Shown: one piece after another, positions 1 to 8,495 of the stretch
Layout of the letters: each line of letters starts with the position of its first letter
Position numbering within the stretch: the stretch's first letter is position 1
Notes under the pieces: model-generated
What the model saw: the letters and a program-made list of their open reading frames with translations, nothing else
Told to the model about the DNA's origin: nothing
Database searches by the model: none
Made by a program: the position numbers and the translations under genes
From: Leptospira sp. WS60.C2
Lineage (GTDB): Bacteria > Spirochaetota > Leptospiria > Leptospirales > Leptospiraceae
DNA length: 64,000 bases
NCBI RefSeq assembly: GCF_040833955.1
Contig: NZ_CP162133.1
Span: 1,055,001 to 1,119,000, forward strand
Direction: 5' to 3'

Positions 1-305
1 CTGAAGATGAGCTCCACTTGGTCGATGTCTTTGTCATACTTTCCAGTAAATTCAGAGCTAATTTGCTTTTTCCCTTGGGCATCTGGTAAGCTTAACTCTG
101 CTACTCCATACTCTGCATCCCGGTTTGTAAATTTCCAATTGCCTGCTTGGTAATTTAAGGCAATGTCATCTTTTTTGCATTCAGTGGTTTCAGGTGTCCA
201 CTCTCCATAAATGTCTACTATGGATGAAATACTACCACAGCCTATCATCGAAAATCCGATGAGGGCAATGATGACTCTTTGGTATTTTGCTCTAGTTTTA
301 TTCAA
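1..305 (-). CDS. Lipoprotein, 5' part only (cut by window edge)
   Basis: An open frame runs on the minus strand from a TTG at 305 to the window edge without a stop (about 101 codons). The start is chosen because AAGGAG lies 8 bases upstream of the TTG. The N-terminus is basic and then hydrophobic (LIGFSMIGCGS), ending in a lipobox-like G-C at about residue 23, so the product is probably a lipoprotein. The mature part starts with a segment like IYGEWTPETTECKKDD and is hydrophilic. It resembles small Leptospira lipoproteins in layout, but I do not recognise a family. The C-terminus lies outside the window. Confidence 0.7.
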   Translation of the reverse strand, partial: MNKTRAKYQRVIIALIGFSMIGCGSISSIVDIYGEWTPETTECKKDDIALNYQAGNWKFTNRDAEYGVAELSLPDAQGKKQISSEFTGKYDKDIDQVELIF

Positions 306-427
306 GGTTAGCTCTCCTTATTGCTTTAGCTCAACTTACGTTCAAAAAAATATTCTTGGCAAGTAATATCTTTCGAACACCAGTAGATCGATGATCGAAG
401 ATTTCCAAATGAACAGGACGAGCAAAT

Positions 428-1172
428 ATGATTCGCAATTTTTTTCCTTGGGAGATTGCTTCCTTAAACGCCTATGAAGCTTTTCGTCAAATTGCCGAGG
501 CTCGCCAAGTTTGGGAAGAAGAGCATAGAGGGCCAGAACCCGATTTAAGATCCATGGAAAAAGAATTGGAACATTTCAGAATGGAATTCCTTCGAGAGAA
601 AGAAAAACTTTCTTCCTCGGATTGGAAAGGTTATTGGGAAGAATGGAAAATAATAAAGAAGGCTCTTTATTTTTCCTTAAATATGAAATTTGCTAAGAAT
701 TGTAAAGAATCAAATGGACGATCCCTTTATGGAGGACTTGTGCGAATACCAGGAACAAAAAAAGGAATCGCCGTAGCAACAGAATGTAACTCACGTGATA
801 CATATTTAAATCCCTATGAAGGTGCTAAGATGGCAGTTTGCGAATCCGCACAGAATGTGTTTGCCGCGGGAGCAAGTCGAAATGGGGTCACAAACAACCT
901 AAATTTTGGAAACCCCTATATTCCGGAAAACTACTATGTCTTCAGCGATTGTGTTCGCGAGTTGGGTGCTTCTTTTTTTTAATGGCTACAAAAAAGATTC
1001 AGAAAACCTAAACCCATCCGTTTTCCAAAATCTTCATTTGGATTTTTTCTTTTTAGGTAACACCAAAGTTGGAAACTCCATCCGCCTCGAAGGCATAGGA
1101 GCTTCGCAAACTTGGGATAGGAAGGCATTGGAAGAGTCCTATTTTTCAGGACTAACACCATTTTTTAAATGA
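428..1172 (+). pseudogene. PurL-like fragment, probably a decayed and frameshifted gene
   Basis: The intact frame 428-982 encodes 184 residues. Residues 105-180 closely match the central part of phosphoribosylformylglycinamidine synthase PurL: GTKKGIAVATECNSR, YLNPYEGAKMAVCESA, then VTNNLNFGNPYIPE. Real PurL is 700 or more residues, so the ATP-binding and C-terminal parts are missing and this cannot be a working synthase. The first 100 residues (charged, helical) are not recognisably PurL. The frame ends at a TAA formed directly after a run of eight T (973-980). Removing one T would continue the frame to 1172 (NGYKKDSENLNPSVF and on) and give about 246 residues. I infer a remnant or chimeric gene; a short functional paralogue is less likely. 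It converges on the efflux gene at 1180. Confidence 0.6.
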
Positions 1173-1179
1173 TGTTCCT

Positions 1180-4100
1180 TCAATATGGAATCGCAAAAAC
1201 ATTTCGGAGTTTGACCCAGGCTTCCAGAACTTCCAATTGGATTGTGTCCAATTTGTCTTTTTCCTCTGCAGACAGAATCTCTGCGTCAATCCATGAATTG
1301 ATATTCGTACGTCCTTCTCTCATCCTTTTGTATTCACGTGCAGCTGCGACTTTCGCTTTCGTGGAGAGAGTTTGTCTTGTTTCATATTCCTTTCTTTTGA
1401 GATCTAAATTCGTTTTGGCATCTTGCTTTTCTAACTCCAAAGCCCGAATCAAATCTTCCCATTCTAATCGTGTAGTACGCATTTCAGATTCTACCTCCTC
1501 GATACGGTTGGATCGAAGACCTCCATCAAAAGGATTCACAGTAATTCCGATGGAGACCTGTCCCCACTGGTCTGTATTAAATTGGTTGTTGTTGAGATAA
1601 TAATACCCACCTTTAGCAACCAACTTAGGCAGAGCCTCATATTCGATACCTTGTTTTTTTGCTTCCAGAGCATTCATTTTCCTTTTCATGGCTAGAATCT
1701 CTGGCCGTTCTAAACTAAGCTCAAGGTCTAGACTTACGCGAATATCATCTTCTTTCGGAATTTCTTTTATGAGCAGAGCATCATCTATTCCGAGTAATCT
1801 TTGTAAGTTGAGAAGAGCAATCTTTTCCTTTTCTTCTAGTTCATTCAAAGCAATTTTGGCTTGGCTTAATGCCTGTTCTATGCGAAAAAGCTCACTTTCT
1901 GTTACTTGTCCTATGGCGTATAACCGCCGTAACTCCACAAGACGCACGGAAAAATTTTGTTTAAGTTGGTTGAGATTGTTTCGTTTGGCTCGAATTTTGT
2001 GAATTCCCAAATAAGCAAGAAGGGATTCTGCTTGTGCTGTTTCTTTACTACGCTCGGCAAGCAGCTTGGAAGCGTCCTCAGAGAAGGAAAGTGCCTTTCC
2101 GACAGCAAACCAATTTGCTGGATCAAATATGGTTTGTTGTATTTCCACACCGCCCGTCCAATAGGCTTGGAAAATCCCCGGAACCACGGGGATCGCGGAA
2201 TTTGGAACCAAACTTCGATCTCGATTGATCCGTTCCACACTCACACCAAGCTTGGGATAATATACAGCTCGATCTAAGTAGTCTTTTTCCAGATGTTTCC
2301 GTTTGTATTCTTCCCAAGCAATCCGAACCCGTGGACTTTGTCCTGCAAGGTCAACGGTTGTTTTCCAATCCATCTCCCTGGTTTCTGCAGATAAATGCCC
2401 AGAACTTATAAAACTCACCAAAAGAACGAAGAGAAAAAATAGGGATTTCTTTTTGGAAAAACGAGAGATTGTTAAAGGGATTCCTTTCTTCTGTTTAGGC
2501 AAATTGGGACTGGTAGTATCCTTCTCTCGATACACGAGATAATAGGTAGATGGAACCACAAACAACGTGAGAAAGGTCGACACAAAAAGCCCGAAAATCA
2601 TCGTAAAGGCAAACGGTGGCCAGAGTGTAGCATCCGTTATAGCCAAAGGGATAAGTCCCGCAATCGTTGTCATTGTAGTGAGCAAAATGGGGCGAATCCG
2701 TTTCCCCAAAGAAAAGGTGATTGCTTCCTCTAGACTTCGTCCTTCCTTTGTAGCGATTCCGATATAATCCAAAAGCAAGATCCCATTGTTCACCACAATC
2801 CCAACCAAGGCAAAGATCCCAAGAAGAGACAAAAATCCAAAGGGCTTCCCCGATAGGGCCAAACCCAAAACAACGCCTACTAAGGAAAGAGGTATAGTAA
2901 GAAGGATGATCCCCACCTTTTTCCAGGTTCCAAATTCTACCAAAAGGAAGGCTACGAGAAGGACCATCCCCAAGGGTGCCACAGACAGCAAACTTCTGTT
3001 TGCTTCTCCAGACTCAGAGTCTTCTCCGCCAAATTCATATTGTATCGATTTTGGCAATGGTAAGGATTTTATACTTTGAGAGAGTAAAGATGTTAGCTTC
3101 TCTGCCGTATAACCGTCTTTAACCTCCGCGTAGATGCTAAAGCCTGTTTTTTTATCCTTTCGATACACGAGAGAAGGTTCCCAACTGATTTTGGCCCCTG
3201 AAATCTTTTCTAAGGCTAAGGATCCCGTTCTTGTTTGTAAAAGAGGGCTTTCCAAAATGGCGGTTTCCGAAACTTTATCTTCCGGCATGGTCCGAAGAAT
3301 AATAGGAATGGCTTTTTTACTGGCATAGTATTGGCCAACACCCACACCTTTGGTTTGGGACAGTACCGATAGAGTAAGTTCGGAACGTGTCATTCGATAA
3401 CGACCTAGGGATGCGTCATCTGATTCGATTTTGAGTTTCGGGGTTCCAACTCCAAAGTCGCTACGGATAACGCGTAAGCCCTCTGTGGCATATAAATGTT
3501 CCAATAGCATTTGATTGGCCGTTTCTCTGTCTGCACTTTCTTCTGAAAACACTCGGATTTCAATCGGAGCCTTGACCGGGGGACCCTGTTTCAGTTCGGA
3601 GATAACTAGATACCCTTCTGCTAGATTTTTTTCAAAATACTCTTCCCATTCCTTTTTTAATTTTAGATTATCAGAAAGTCCATTTGTCTTAACGATAAAC
3701 TGAGCGATATGCGGACTGTTTGGCGACTGGTTTAAGTTATAATAAAAAAGTGGTGTAGACCTACCAATAAAGGTTGTAACCGATTTTACACGTTTGTCCT
3801 TACTAAAAATCTTTTCCAGTTCGATTGCAAGTTCTCTTGTTTTTCCAATATCGGTTCCCTCTGGCATCCGAAAATCCACAAGCAATTGGTCTCGATCTGC
3901 GTCTGGAAAAAACTTTTTTGGCAATTGTCCAAGGCCAATAAAACTCAAGAGAAATAAGACCAACGATATAAGTAAAATTGGTTTGGCATAGTGCGGGATT
4001 TGTTTGCCTATCCAATAAGAAGCTTCTGTGAGTCTTGACTCTTTGCTTTTGGGTTTTGGTTTTAGAAAACGGAGTGCCAAAAGAGGAGTAACAAGAATCG

Positions 4101-5520
4101 CAAAGAAAAAACTCACTGTTAATGTGAGCATATTGATTGTAGGAATGGCTCGCGTAAAATCTGCAGAGGCTCCACTCGATCCTAACATGGGAATAAAGGC
4201 AGCGAGTGTCGTGCCCGTGGCACTTAGCAGAGGAAATGCGAGAGTTCCTATAGAATCCTTAACTGCCTCAGTCAGTTCCATTCCAGAATCTATTTTTTCT
4301 TGGATACTCTCTAAGACTACGATCACATTATCAATCAAAAGTCCTAGAGCCATAACAAAGGCCGCAATAGAAATTTGGTGCAAAACACCACCAAACATTC
4401 CATAGATTCCTAAACTAACCAAGGCGATCATGGGAACCAAAATCGAGGATAAAAATCCCAACCGTAGCCCCATCATGGTGACCAAAACTCCTGCTACAAT
4501 TAAGATCCCAAAAAAAAGATTCAAACCCAACTCTTTCAGTCGCAATCCAACATAAGTAGGTTGGGAATTGATGATCTCAATTTGAATGGCTTTGTTTTTT
4601 TCTTTCCAGGCAGCTACAACTTCTTCAACATCTTTACCAAATTGGATGAGGTTGATGTTTTTTTTAGCCACGACCCCATACCCCATGCCTTGCGCGCCTT
4701 TCCAATGCAAGATGGACGTGGGTGGAGATTTAGGAGTTTTTTTGATCTCCGCCATTTCACCCAAAGAGACAATAGAACCTGAGGGAAGTGGTATGGGAAG
4801 CTCAACTAATGACTGTAAATCTTCAAACCAAGCATCTGTTTTTACAATGGCTTTTTTCCCATTCCAAGCAAAGGTTCCGGAAGGAATATTATGGTTCGCG
4901 AACCCAATCCAATCCATCAGGAAACGAAGGCTAAGACCTCTCTCTTGCATCTTTTCTTTTAAAAAAAGGATTTGGACTTCTTCTTCCGGATCTGCCAAAA
5001 GATTTACTTTCGAAACGGTCGGAATTTGTAACAAAGCTTCCTTCAATACTTCCGAGTTTTCTTTAAGTTCTAACACTGGAGCCCCTGTGAGGGCGATAAG
5101 AATTGCATCTTGATCTGTCACATGGCGATCTAAATTCCATTTGAGAATACCTTGTGGATAATCAGCCAATTTTAGGGCATCCTCACAACGTTTCCAGGCT
5201 TGGTTTATAGCCTCTTCGGTTGAGAGCGAGTCACTCAGCCGGATCTCGGCTATCATAAACTCGGGACGAATTCTGATTTCGAGTGTTTTGATCTCGGGAA
5301 CGTCTGCTAAGCTATCTTCGGTTGGTGTTGCCAAGAGTCTACGAACGGAATCCGTAGAGGCACCAGGATAAACAATCCGTAAAACACCAAAACGTTCTTT
5401 TAAACGAGGGTCTTCCTCTCTTGGCATCGTTAAAAATTGCAAAATACCTAAAAACAAAAAGAAGCTAACAATAGTAAGAATGAGGCTTCTTTTTTCTAAT
5501 ACAAATTCTGCTAGTTTCAT
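1180..5520 (-). CDS. RND efflux permease fused in frame to a TolC-like outer-membrane channel
   Basis: This 1446-residue protein has two parts. Residues 1 to about 1010 are an RND-superfamily inner-membrane pump: an N-terminal membrane helix (LILTIVSFFLFLGILQFL), porter domains, and two membrane bundles with the proton-relay segment GLLIDNVIVVLES (Asp about 397) and the matching ALVGIVVNNGILLLDYI in the second half. Residues about 1022-1044 form a hydrophobic stretch ending SSGHLSAETREM, like a signal peptide. The remaining roughly 400 residues are an outer-membrane efflux (TolC-type) domain with long helices (ELRRLYAIGQVTESELFR). No ATG, GTG or TTG stands in a suitable place to start the TolC part separately, so it appears to be a true fusion. 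It overlaps the adaptor gene by 4 bases (ATGA), indicating coupling. The substrate is unknown; the motifs look more hydrophobe/drug-like (HAE) than metal-specific. Confidence 0.88.
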   Translation of the reverse strand: MKLAEFVLEKRSLILTIVSFFLFLGILQFLTMPREEDPRLKERFGVLRIVYPGASTDSVRRLLATPTEDSLADVPEIKTLEIRIRPEFMIAEIRLSDSLSTEEAINQAWKRCEDALKLADYPQGILKWNLDRHVTDQDAILIALTGAPVLELKENSEVLKEALLQIPTVSKVNLLADPEEEVQILFLKEKMQERGLSLRFLMDWIGFANHNIPSGTFAWNGKKAIVKTDAWFEDLQSLVELPIPLPSGSIVSLGEMAEIKKTPKSPPTSILHWKGAQGMGYGVVAKKNINLIQFGKDVEEVVAAWKEKNKAIQIEIINSQPTYVGLRLKELGLNLFFGILIVAGVLVTMMGLRLGFLSSILVPMIALVSLGIYGMFGGVLHQISIAAFVMALGLLIDNVIVVLESIQEKIDSGMELTEAVKDSIGTLAFPLLSATGTTLAAFIPMLGSSGASADFTRAIPTINMLTLTVSFFFAILVTPLLALRFLKPKPKSKESRLTEASYWIGKQIPHYAKPILLISLVLFLLSFIGLGQLPKKFFPDADRDQLLVDFRMPEGTDIGKTRELAIELEKIFSKDKRVKSVTTFIGRSTPLFYYNLNQSPNSPHIAQFIVKTNGLSDNLKLKKEWEEYFEKNLAEGYLVISELKQGPPVKAPIEIRVFSEESADRETANQMLLEHLYATEGLRVIRSDFGVGTPKLKIESDDASLGRYRMTRSELTLSVLSQTKGVGVGQYYASKKAIPIILRTMPEDKVSETAILESPLLQTRTGSLALEKISGAKISWEPSLVYRKDKKTGFSIYAEVKDGYTAEKLTSLLSQSIKSLPLPKSIQYEFGGEDSESGEANRSLLSVAPLGMVLLVAFLLVEFGTWKKVGIILLTIPLSLVGVVLGLALSGKPFGFLSLLGIFALVGIVVNNGILLLDYIGIATKEGRSLEEAITFSLGKRIRPILLTTMTTIAGLIPLAITDATLWPPFAFTMIFGLFVSTFLTLFVVPSTYYLVYREKDTTSPNLPKQKKGIPLTISRFSKKKSLFFLFVLLVSFISSGHLSAETREMDWKTTVDLAGQSPRVRIAWEEYKRKHLEKDYLDRAVYYPKLGVSVERINRDRSLVPNSAIPVVPGIFQAYWTGGVEIQQTIFDPANWFAVGKALSFSEDASKLLAERSKETAQAESLLAYLGIHKIRAKRNNLNQLKQNFSVRLVELRRLYAIGQVTESELFRIEQALSQAKIALNELEEKEKIALLNLQRLLGIDDALLIKEIPKEDDIRVSLDLELSLERPEILAMKRKMNALEAKKQGIEYEALPKLVAKGGYYYLNNNQFNTDQWGQVSIGITVNPFDGGLRSNRIEEVESEMRTTRLEWEDLIRALELEKQDAKTNLDLKRKEYETRQTLSTKAKVAAAREYKRMREGRTNINSWIDAEILSAEEKDKLDTIQLEVLEAWVKLRNVFAIPY

Positions 5521-6110
5521 AATTTTACCGTTACCTTTATATTTGAGGATACTTCACCCAAGCGTGAAGTAAGGATGGTGTCACCGGCCGATAGATTTCC
5601 AATGACAATGAGTTGAGAATCTTTTACACCGACGACGGTGACAGGGATCTTTTCTGCTTTTGTGTTTCTAAGCTTAAAGACATAGGTTTCTTTTCCCAAA
5701 GGAGAATAGATGGCACTTGCACTCACAAGATAACCGATCTTTCCTCGAGCATAGTAACTGGCTTCCAGTTCGGAGCCATCCAACCAACCTGCAGGGAAAC
5801 GAAACTGGGCCAAAATCCCATCTTTGCGATAACGAAGGGGAACTAAAAATTGGTCCCTTTGCAAAAAGGGTAAATCCAAACTCAGACGGTCTGGTTTGTT
5901 TTCTAGGAGATGAGTGAGGGCCTCTTCTGAGAATTCTAAGGAATAAACTCCCTCTCCCCTTTCTTTTTTGACTTTTGCACGCAGTTTGATTTCCTCGATT
6001 TGGAACCCTGCGGAAACATTTTGGGCCAAAGTTACAAGTTCAAACCCTTTGTCCTTCTGGGAAGGTGAGCAGGCAGTTAAAACAAAAGTGAACAAGATCG
6101 CATATTTCAT
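5517..6110 (-). CDS. Short RND adaptor (membrane-fusion) lipoprotein
   Basis: It is about 197 residues from the ATG at 6110 (an ATG four codons upstream at 6122 is also possible). The 6110 start gives a clean lipoprotein signal, MKYAILFTFVLTAC, with the Cys as lipidation site. The C-terminal part (VTVVGVKDSQLIVIGNLSAG, then DTILTSRLGEV) is the membrane-proximal domain pattern of HlyD/AcrA-type adaptors. Usual adaptors have 350-400 residues with a lipoyl domain and helical hairpin; those appear absent here. It is the first gene of the operon with the pump at 1180-5520 (4-base overlap) and should link the inner-membrane pump to the outer membrane. A predicted TetR operator (6126-6140) sits just upstream. 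Confidence 0.75.
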   Translation of the reverse strand: MKYAILFTFVLTACSPSQKDKGFELVTLAQNVSAGFQIEEIKLRAKVKKERGEGVYSLEFSEEALTHLLENKPDRLSLDLPFLQRDQFLVPLRYRKDGILAQFRFPAGWLDGSELEASYYARGKIGYLVSASAIYSPLGKETYVFKLRNTKAEKIPVTVVGVKDSQLIVIGNLSAGDTILTSRLGEVSSNIKVTVKL

Positions 6111-6125
6111 TGAATACCCCATGAA

Positions 6126-6140
6126 GTAGACGATGACTAC
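6126..6140. promoter_or_regulatory. Predicted TetR operator 1 (adaptor/pump operon)
   Basis: GTAGACGATGACTAC lies directly upstream of the adaptor gene. Read on the minus strand it is GTAGTCATCGTCTAC, which matches the two better palindromes at 6168-6183 and 7188-7203 (GTAGACATTGTCTA type) at most positions. It is the least symmetric of the three. Its position next to the start would block the efflux operon when bound. The assignment to the TetR protein at 6203 is inferred from location and repetition. Confidence 0.5.
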
Positions 6141-6167
6141 ATGCTTTTTGATTTGTCAATAATAAAA

Positions 6168-6183
6168 GTAGACAATGTCTATA
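6168..6183. promoter_or_regulatory. Predicted TetR operator 2 (autoregulation)
   Basis: GTAGACAATGTCTATA contains the perfect 13-base palindrome TAGACAATGTCTA (6169-6181). It lies 20 bases upstream of the tetR start, in the short space between two divergent units. A TATAAA box-like stretch follows at 6191, so the palindrome would overlap the promoter region. The same sequence, apart from the central base, recurs before the SDR gene (7189-7201). Confidence 0.65.
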
Positions 6184-6202
6184 TTTTAGGTATAAATACG
6201 TA

Positions 6203-6823
6203 ATGGCCGTGAAAAAAAAATCGAAATCAAGCTACCACCATGGCAATTTACGAGAATCCATTCTGGAAGCATCCCACCAATACATCCGAAAATTCGGTGT
6301 CGAAAGCCTAAGTTTACGAGAAATTGCCAAAATTTTGGGTGTCACCCACTCGGCTCCCAACAAACATTTTCCTAAAAAAGAAATCCTTCTTGCGGCCCTT
6401 GTTGAGGATGGATTCCATATGTTTCGCTCTTTTTTAGAAAACACCGGGATTGAGATGGAAACAAATCCTAGAGAAGCCTTTATCCGGATGGGTTTGGGTT
6501 ATATCCAATTTGCCAACGAAAACCCTGAATTGTATCGTTTGATGTTTAGCAATGTTTTCGAACATCCGGAAAACTATCCTGAAATGGGAAAAGCGGGGTT
6601 TGAAGCCTTTAATGTCTTACACGAATCTGTCAAATTCCTGCAATCCAAAGGAGTCATTCGAAAAGGGGATAGTTTAGAGCTTTCCTATTTGATATGGTCA
6701 CTCGTGCATGGGTATGTCCTACTCAGCCAGGAGGGCAGATTGAAACATGCAAGTGGTGTCAATGTGAACCAAGAGGAGACTCTACGTTCCCTCTTGAGCC
6801 TTCTTATGGACGGAATCCGATAA
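6203..6823 (+). CDS. TetR/AcrR-family transcriptional regulator
   Basis: The protein has 206 residues. A basic N-terminus (AVKKKSKSSYHHGNLRESIL) is followed by a TetR helix-turn-helix at about residues 30-65 (LSLREIAKILGVTHSAPNKH), then an all-helical ligand-binding domain of the kind seen in WHG-type TetR proteins. It is transcribed divergently from the adaptor/RND-TolC operon. Palindromes in front of itself, the pump operon and the SDR operon at 7221 suggest that it represses all three and is released by a small molecule. The inducer cannot be read from the sequence. Confidence 0.9.
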   Translation: MAVKKKSKSSYHHGNLRESILEASHQYIRKFGVESLSLREIAKILGVTHSAPNKHFPKKEILLAALVEDGFHMFRSFLENTGIEMETNPREAFIRMGLGYIQFANENPELYRLMFSNVFEHPENYPEMGKAGFEAFNVLHESVKFLQSKGVIRKGDSLELSYLIWSLVHGYVLLSQEGRLKHASGVNVNQEETLRSLLSLLMDGIR

Positions 6824-6862
6824 GGATGTACTTGGTTTTTTCCACATAGGAACTGAGTAAAA

Positions 6863-7195
6863 GTTTTATCACTTCCCAGTTCAAGTAACTAGAAACGATT
6901 TTCAATATTCGAGACAGATTCCCCATTATAGGAATCTGGAGTCGGCTTAAAGGCGAATCTATTTATAGAGCCGAAGAATGGAAGACGCCTTCCAAGTTAA
7001 GGGCTTGCCAATCCTACGGTAGAACTGTAGACCAATTCCTCACTCTACAAAAAATCCCAACTGGTATCATCCGCCCCAACCAGATGTCGAGCCAGAGCTG
7101 CATTTCTGTCCATAAGCGGATCTACGCCCGAAAAAATGAGAAGCTGGAAGAAATAAAAAATTTATTTATGTTGACGTCATCTACATTGTAGACAT
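6863..7195 (+). other. Gene-free stretch with a long open frame lacking a start codon
   Basis: Between the tetR gene and the SDR gene (6824-7220) one frame stays open for just over 100 codons (segments such as IIGIWSRLKGESIYRAEEW and IRPNQMSSQSCISVHKR), but it has no ATG, GTG or TTG near its beginning and no ribosome binding site. An open frame of this length is unusual in DNA this AT-rich, so it may be the body of a decayed gene. I do not recognise the sequence. The end overlaps the operator in front of the SDR gene. Confidence 0.25.
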
Positions 7196-7203
7196 TGTCT
7201 ATA
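7180..7203. promoter_or_regulatory. Predicted TetR operator 3 (SDR operon)
   Basis: Two overlapping palindromes lie here: TCTACATTGTAGA (7180-7192) and TAGACATTGTCTA (7189-7201). The second matches the operator in front of tetR except for the central base, including the flanking G before it and TATT after it. It ends about 20 bases before the SDR start, where a bound repressor would block transcription of 7221-8927. Confidence 0.65.
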
Positions 7204-7220
7204 TTGCTGAGGTAAATGGA

Positions 7221-8015
7221 ATGAGTTCAAAAGAAGTAAAATACTATGGACCGTGGGCGTTAGTAACGGGTGCCACTTCAGGCATAGGCAAGGATTTTGC
7301 CCAAGAGTTGGCAAAAAAAGGATTTTCTTTAGTTTTAGTAGCAAGAACCAAAAGTAAGTTAGAAGAGCTCTCCCGAAAGTACCAAACCGAATGCGGAGTC
7401 GAAACCTATCCAATCTCTGTCGATATCAGCCAAGCGAACGGCCTGGAAGAGCTCCTCAAAAAAACAACAGATCTTAATATCGGGCTGGTTGTCCATGCAG
7501 CCGGGTTCGGAAGTGCAGGTTCTTTTTCCGATTTGGATCTAGCCAATGAATTGAATATGGTGGACTTAAACTGCCGTTCTACGGTGCAACTCAGCCATGG
7601 TTTTTGCAATCGAATGAGAAACCGAGGGAAGTCAGGTCTAGTTTTATTTGGTTCTTTAGTTGGCTTCCAAGGATCACCATGGTCTGCGACTTATAGCGCT
7701 ACGAAAGCCTTTGTACAATCTTTTGCAGAGGCTCTTTATCACGAAGAAAAAGGTTATGGGATTGATGTACTATCTGTAGCACCAGGACCCGTCGAAACAG
7801 GGTTTGGTTCCAGAGCCGCCATGCAAATGGGAATGGCCCAATCCAGCGAAGGAATCGCCAAAGAATGTTTAAAAGCTCTCGGCCGCCAAATGACTGTTCG
7901 CCCCGGTTTTTTATCCAAGTTTTTAGGTTACAGTTTGTCCACAGCTCCCAGACCACTTAGAGTTACGATTATGAAAGGGATCATGGGGGGAATGGTCTCT
8001 GGAGGCAAAAAATGA
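7221..8015 (+). CDS. Short-chain dehydrogenase/reductase
   Basis: The 264-residue protein has the classical SDR cofactor motif TGATSGIG near residue 17, the HAAGFG segment (NNAG equivalent), and the catalytic pair YSATK at about residue 155-159 with the Ser of the FGSLVG motif upstream. It is probably an NAD(P)-dependent oxidoreductase acting on a lipid or other hydrophobic substrate; the specific substrate is unknown. A GAGG ribosome site precedes the ATG. It is the first gene of a three-gene operon (the next gene overlaps by 4 bases) behind a TetR-type operator, which links it to the efflux locus. Confidence 0.9.
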   Translation: MSSKEVKYYGPWALVTGATSGIGKDFAQELAKKGFSLVLVARTKSKLEELSRKYQTECGVETYPISVDISQANGLEELLKKTTDLNIGLVVHAAGFGSAGSFSDLDLANELNMVDLNCRSTVQLSHGFCNRMRNRGKSGLVLFGSLVGFQGSPWSATYSATKAFVQSFAEALYHEEKGYGIDVLSVAPGPVETGFGSRAAMQMGMAQSSEGIAKECLKALGRQMTVRPGFLSKFLGYSLSTAPRPLRVTIMKGIMGGMVSGGKK

Positions 8016-8482
8016 AAGGTAAGATCATGTTAGTAAGTTTTATTTCTAGCTTTTTATCCCATTGTGCCCTGGGAACACCCTTCCAGAAATCGGACCAATG
8101 GACAAAATTGGATATCCAACCTAATACAAACGTTTTAGTGGCTTTTACGGAAGTAAAGACCGGTGGTTCTTTCTGGGATCGGAGGATCTTTTGGAGTAGA
8201 GTCTCCGATGTTCGAAATTCTTTACATACAAACACGGGTTACTTGGGCGGAAGTATACGACGTGAATTCTTTGGAGATTACGCATGGACCGTGACAGTTT
8301 GGAAAGATGAAGATTCTTTGGAAAAATTTATCTTCGATAGAGAGCATACCCGTGCCATGAAGGAAGGAGATGCAGCTGTGGCAAAAGGTAAGTTCCTTCG
8401 AATGTGGAAACCTGCACGAGAAGTTCCTATCGATTGGGATATCGCCATCCCTTTGATTCGCGAAGAAGGAAGAGATTTATAA
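8012..8482 (+). CDS. Secreted ABM-like (dimeric alpha/beta barrel) protein
   Basis: The protein has 156 residues with an N-terminal hydrophobic segment (IMLVSFISSFLSHCAL) that may be a lipoprotein signal. The remainder (NVLVAFTEVKTGGSFWD, then WTVTVWKDEDSLEKFIF) follows the pattern of antibiotic-biosynthesis-monooxygenase or heme-degrading-like ferredoxin folds, where an alpha/beta repeat binds a small hydrophobic ligand. I infer this from pattern only. The start overlaps the SDR stop by 4 bases (ATGA), so the two are translationally coupled. Confidence 0.6.
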   Translation: MKGKIMLVSFISSFLSHCALGTPFQKSDQWTKLDIQPNTNVLVAFTEVKTGGSFWDRRIFWSRVSDVRNSLHTNTGYLGGSIRREFFGDYAWTVTVWKDEDSLEKFIFDREHTRAMKEGDAAVAKGKFLRMWKPAREVPIDWDIAIPLIREEGRDL

Positions 8483-8495
8483 AAACAAGGAACAC

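Noticed and set aside
906..1172. Separate 88-codon gene after the PurL-like fragment
   Set aside because: It overlaps the PurL-like frame and has no ribosome site; better read as its frameshifted continuation.
1180..2460. Separate TolC gene starting inside the pump frame
   Set aside because: No in-frame ATG, GTG or TTG is placed before the signal-like segment; the only Met is after it.
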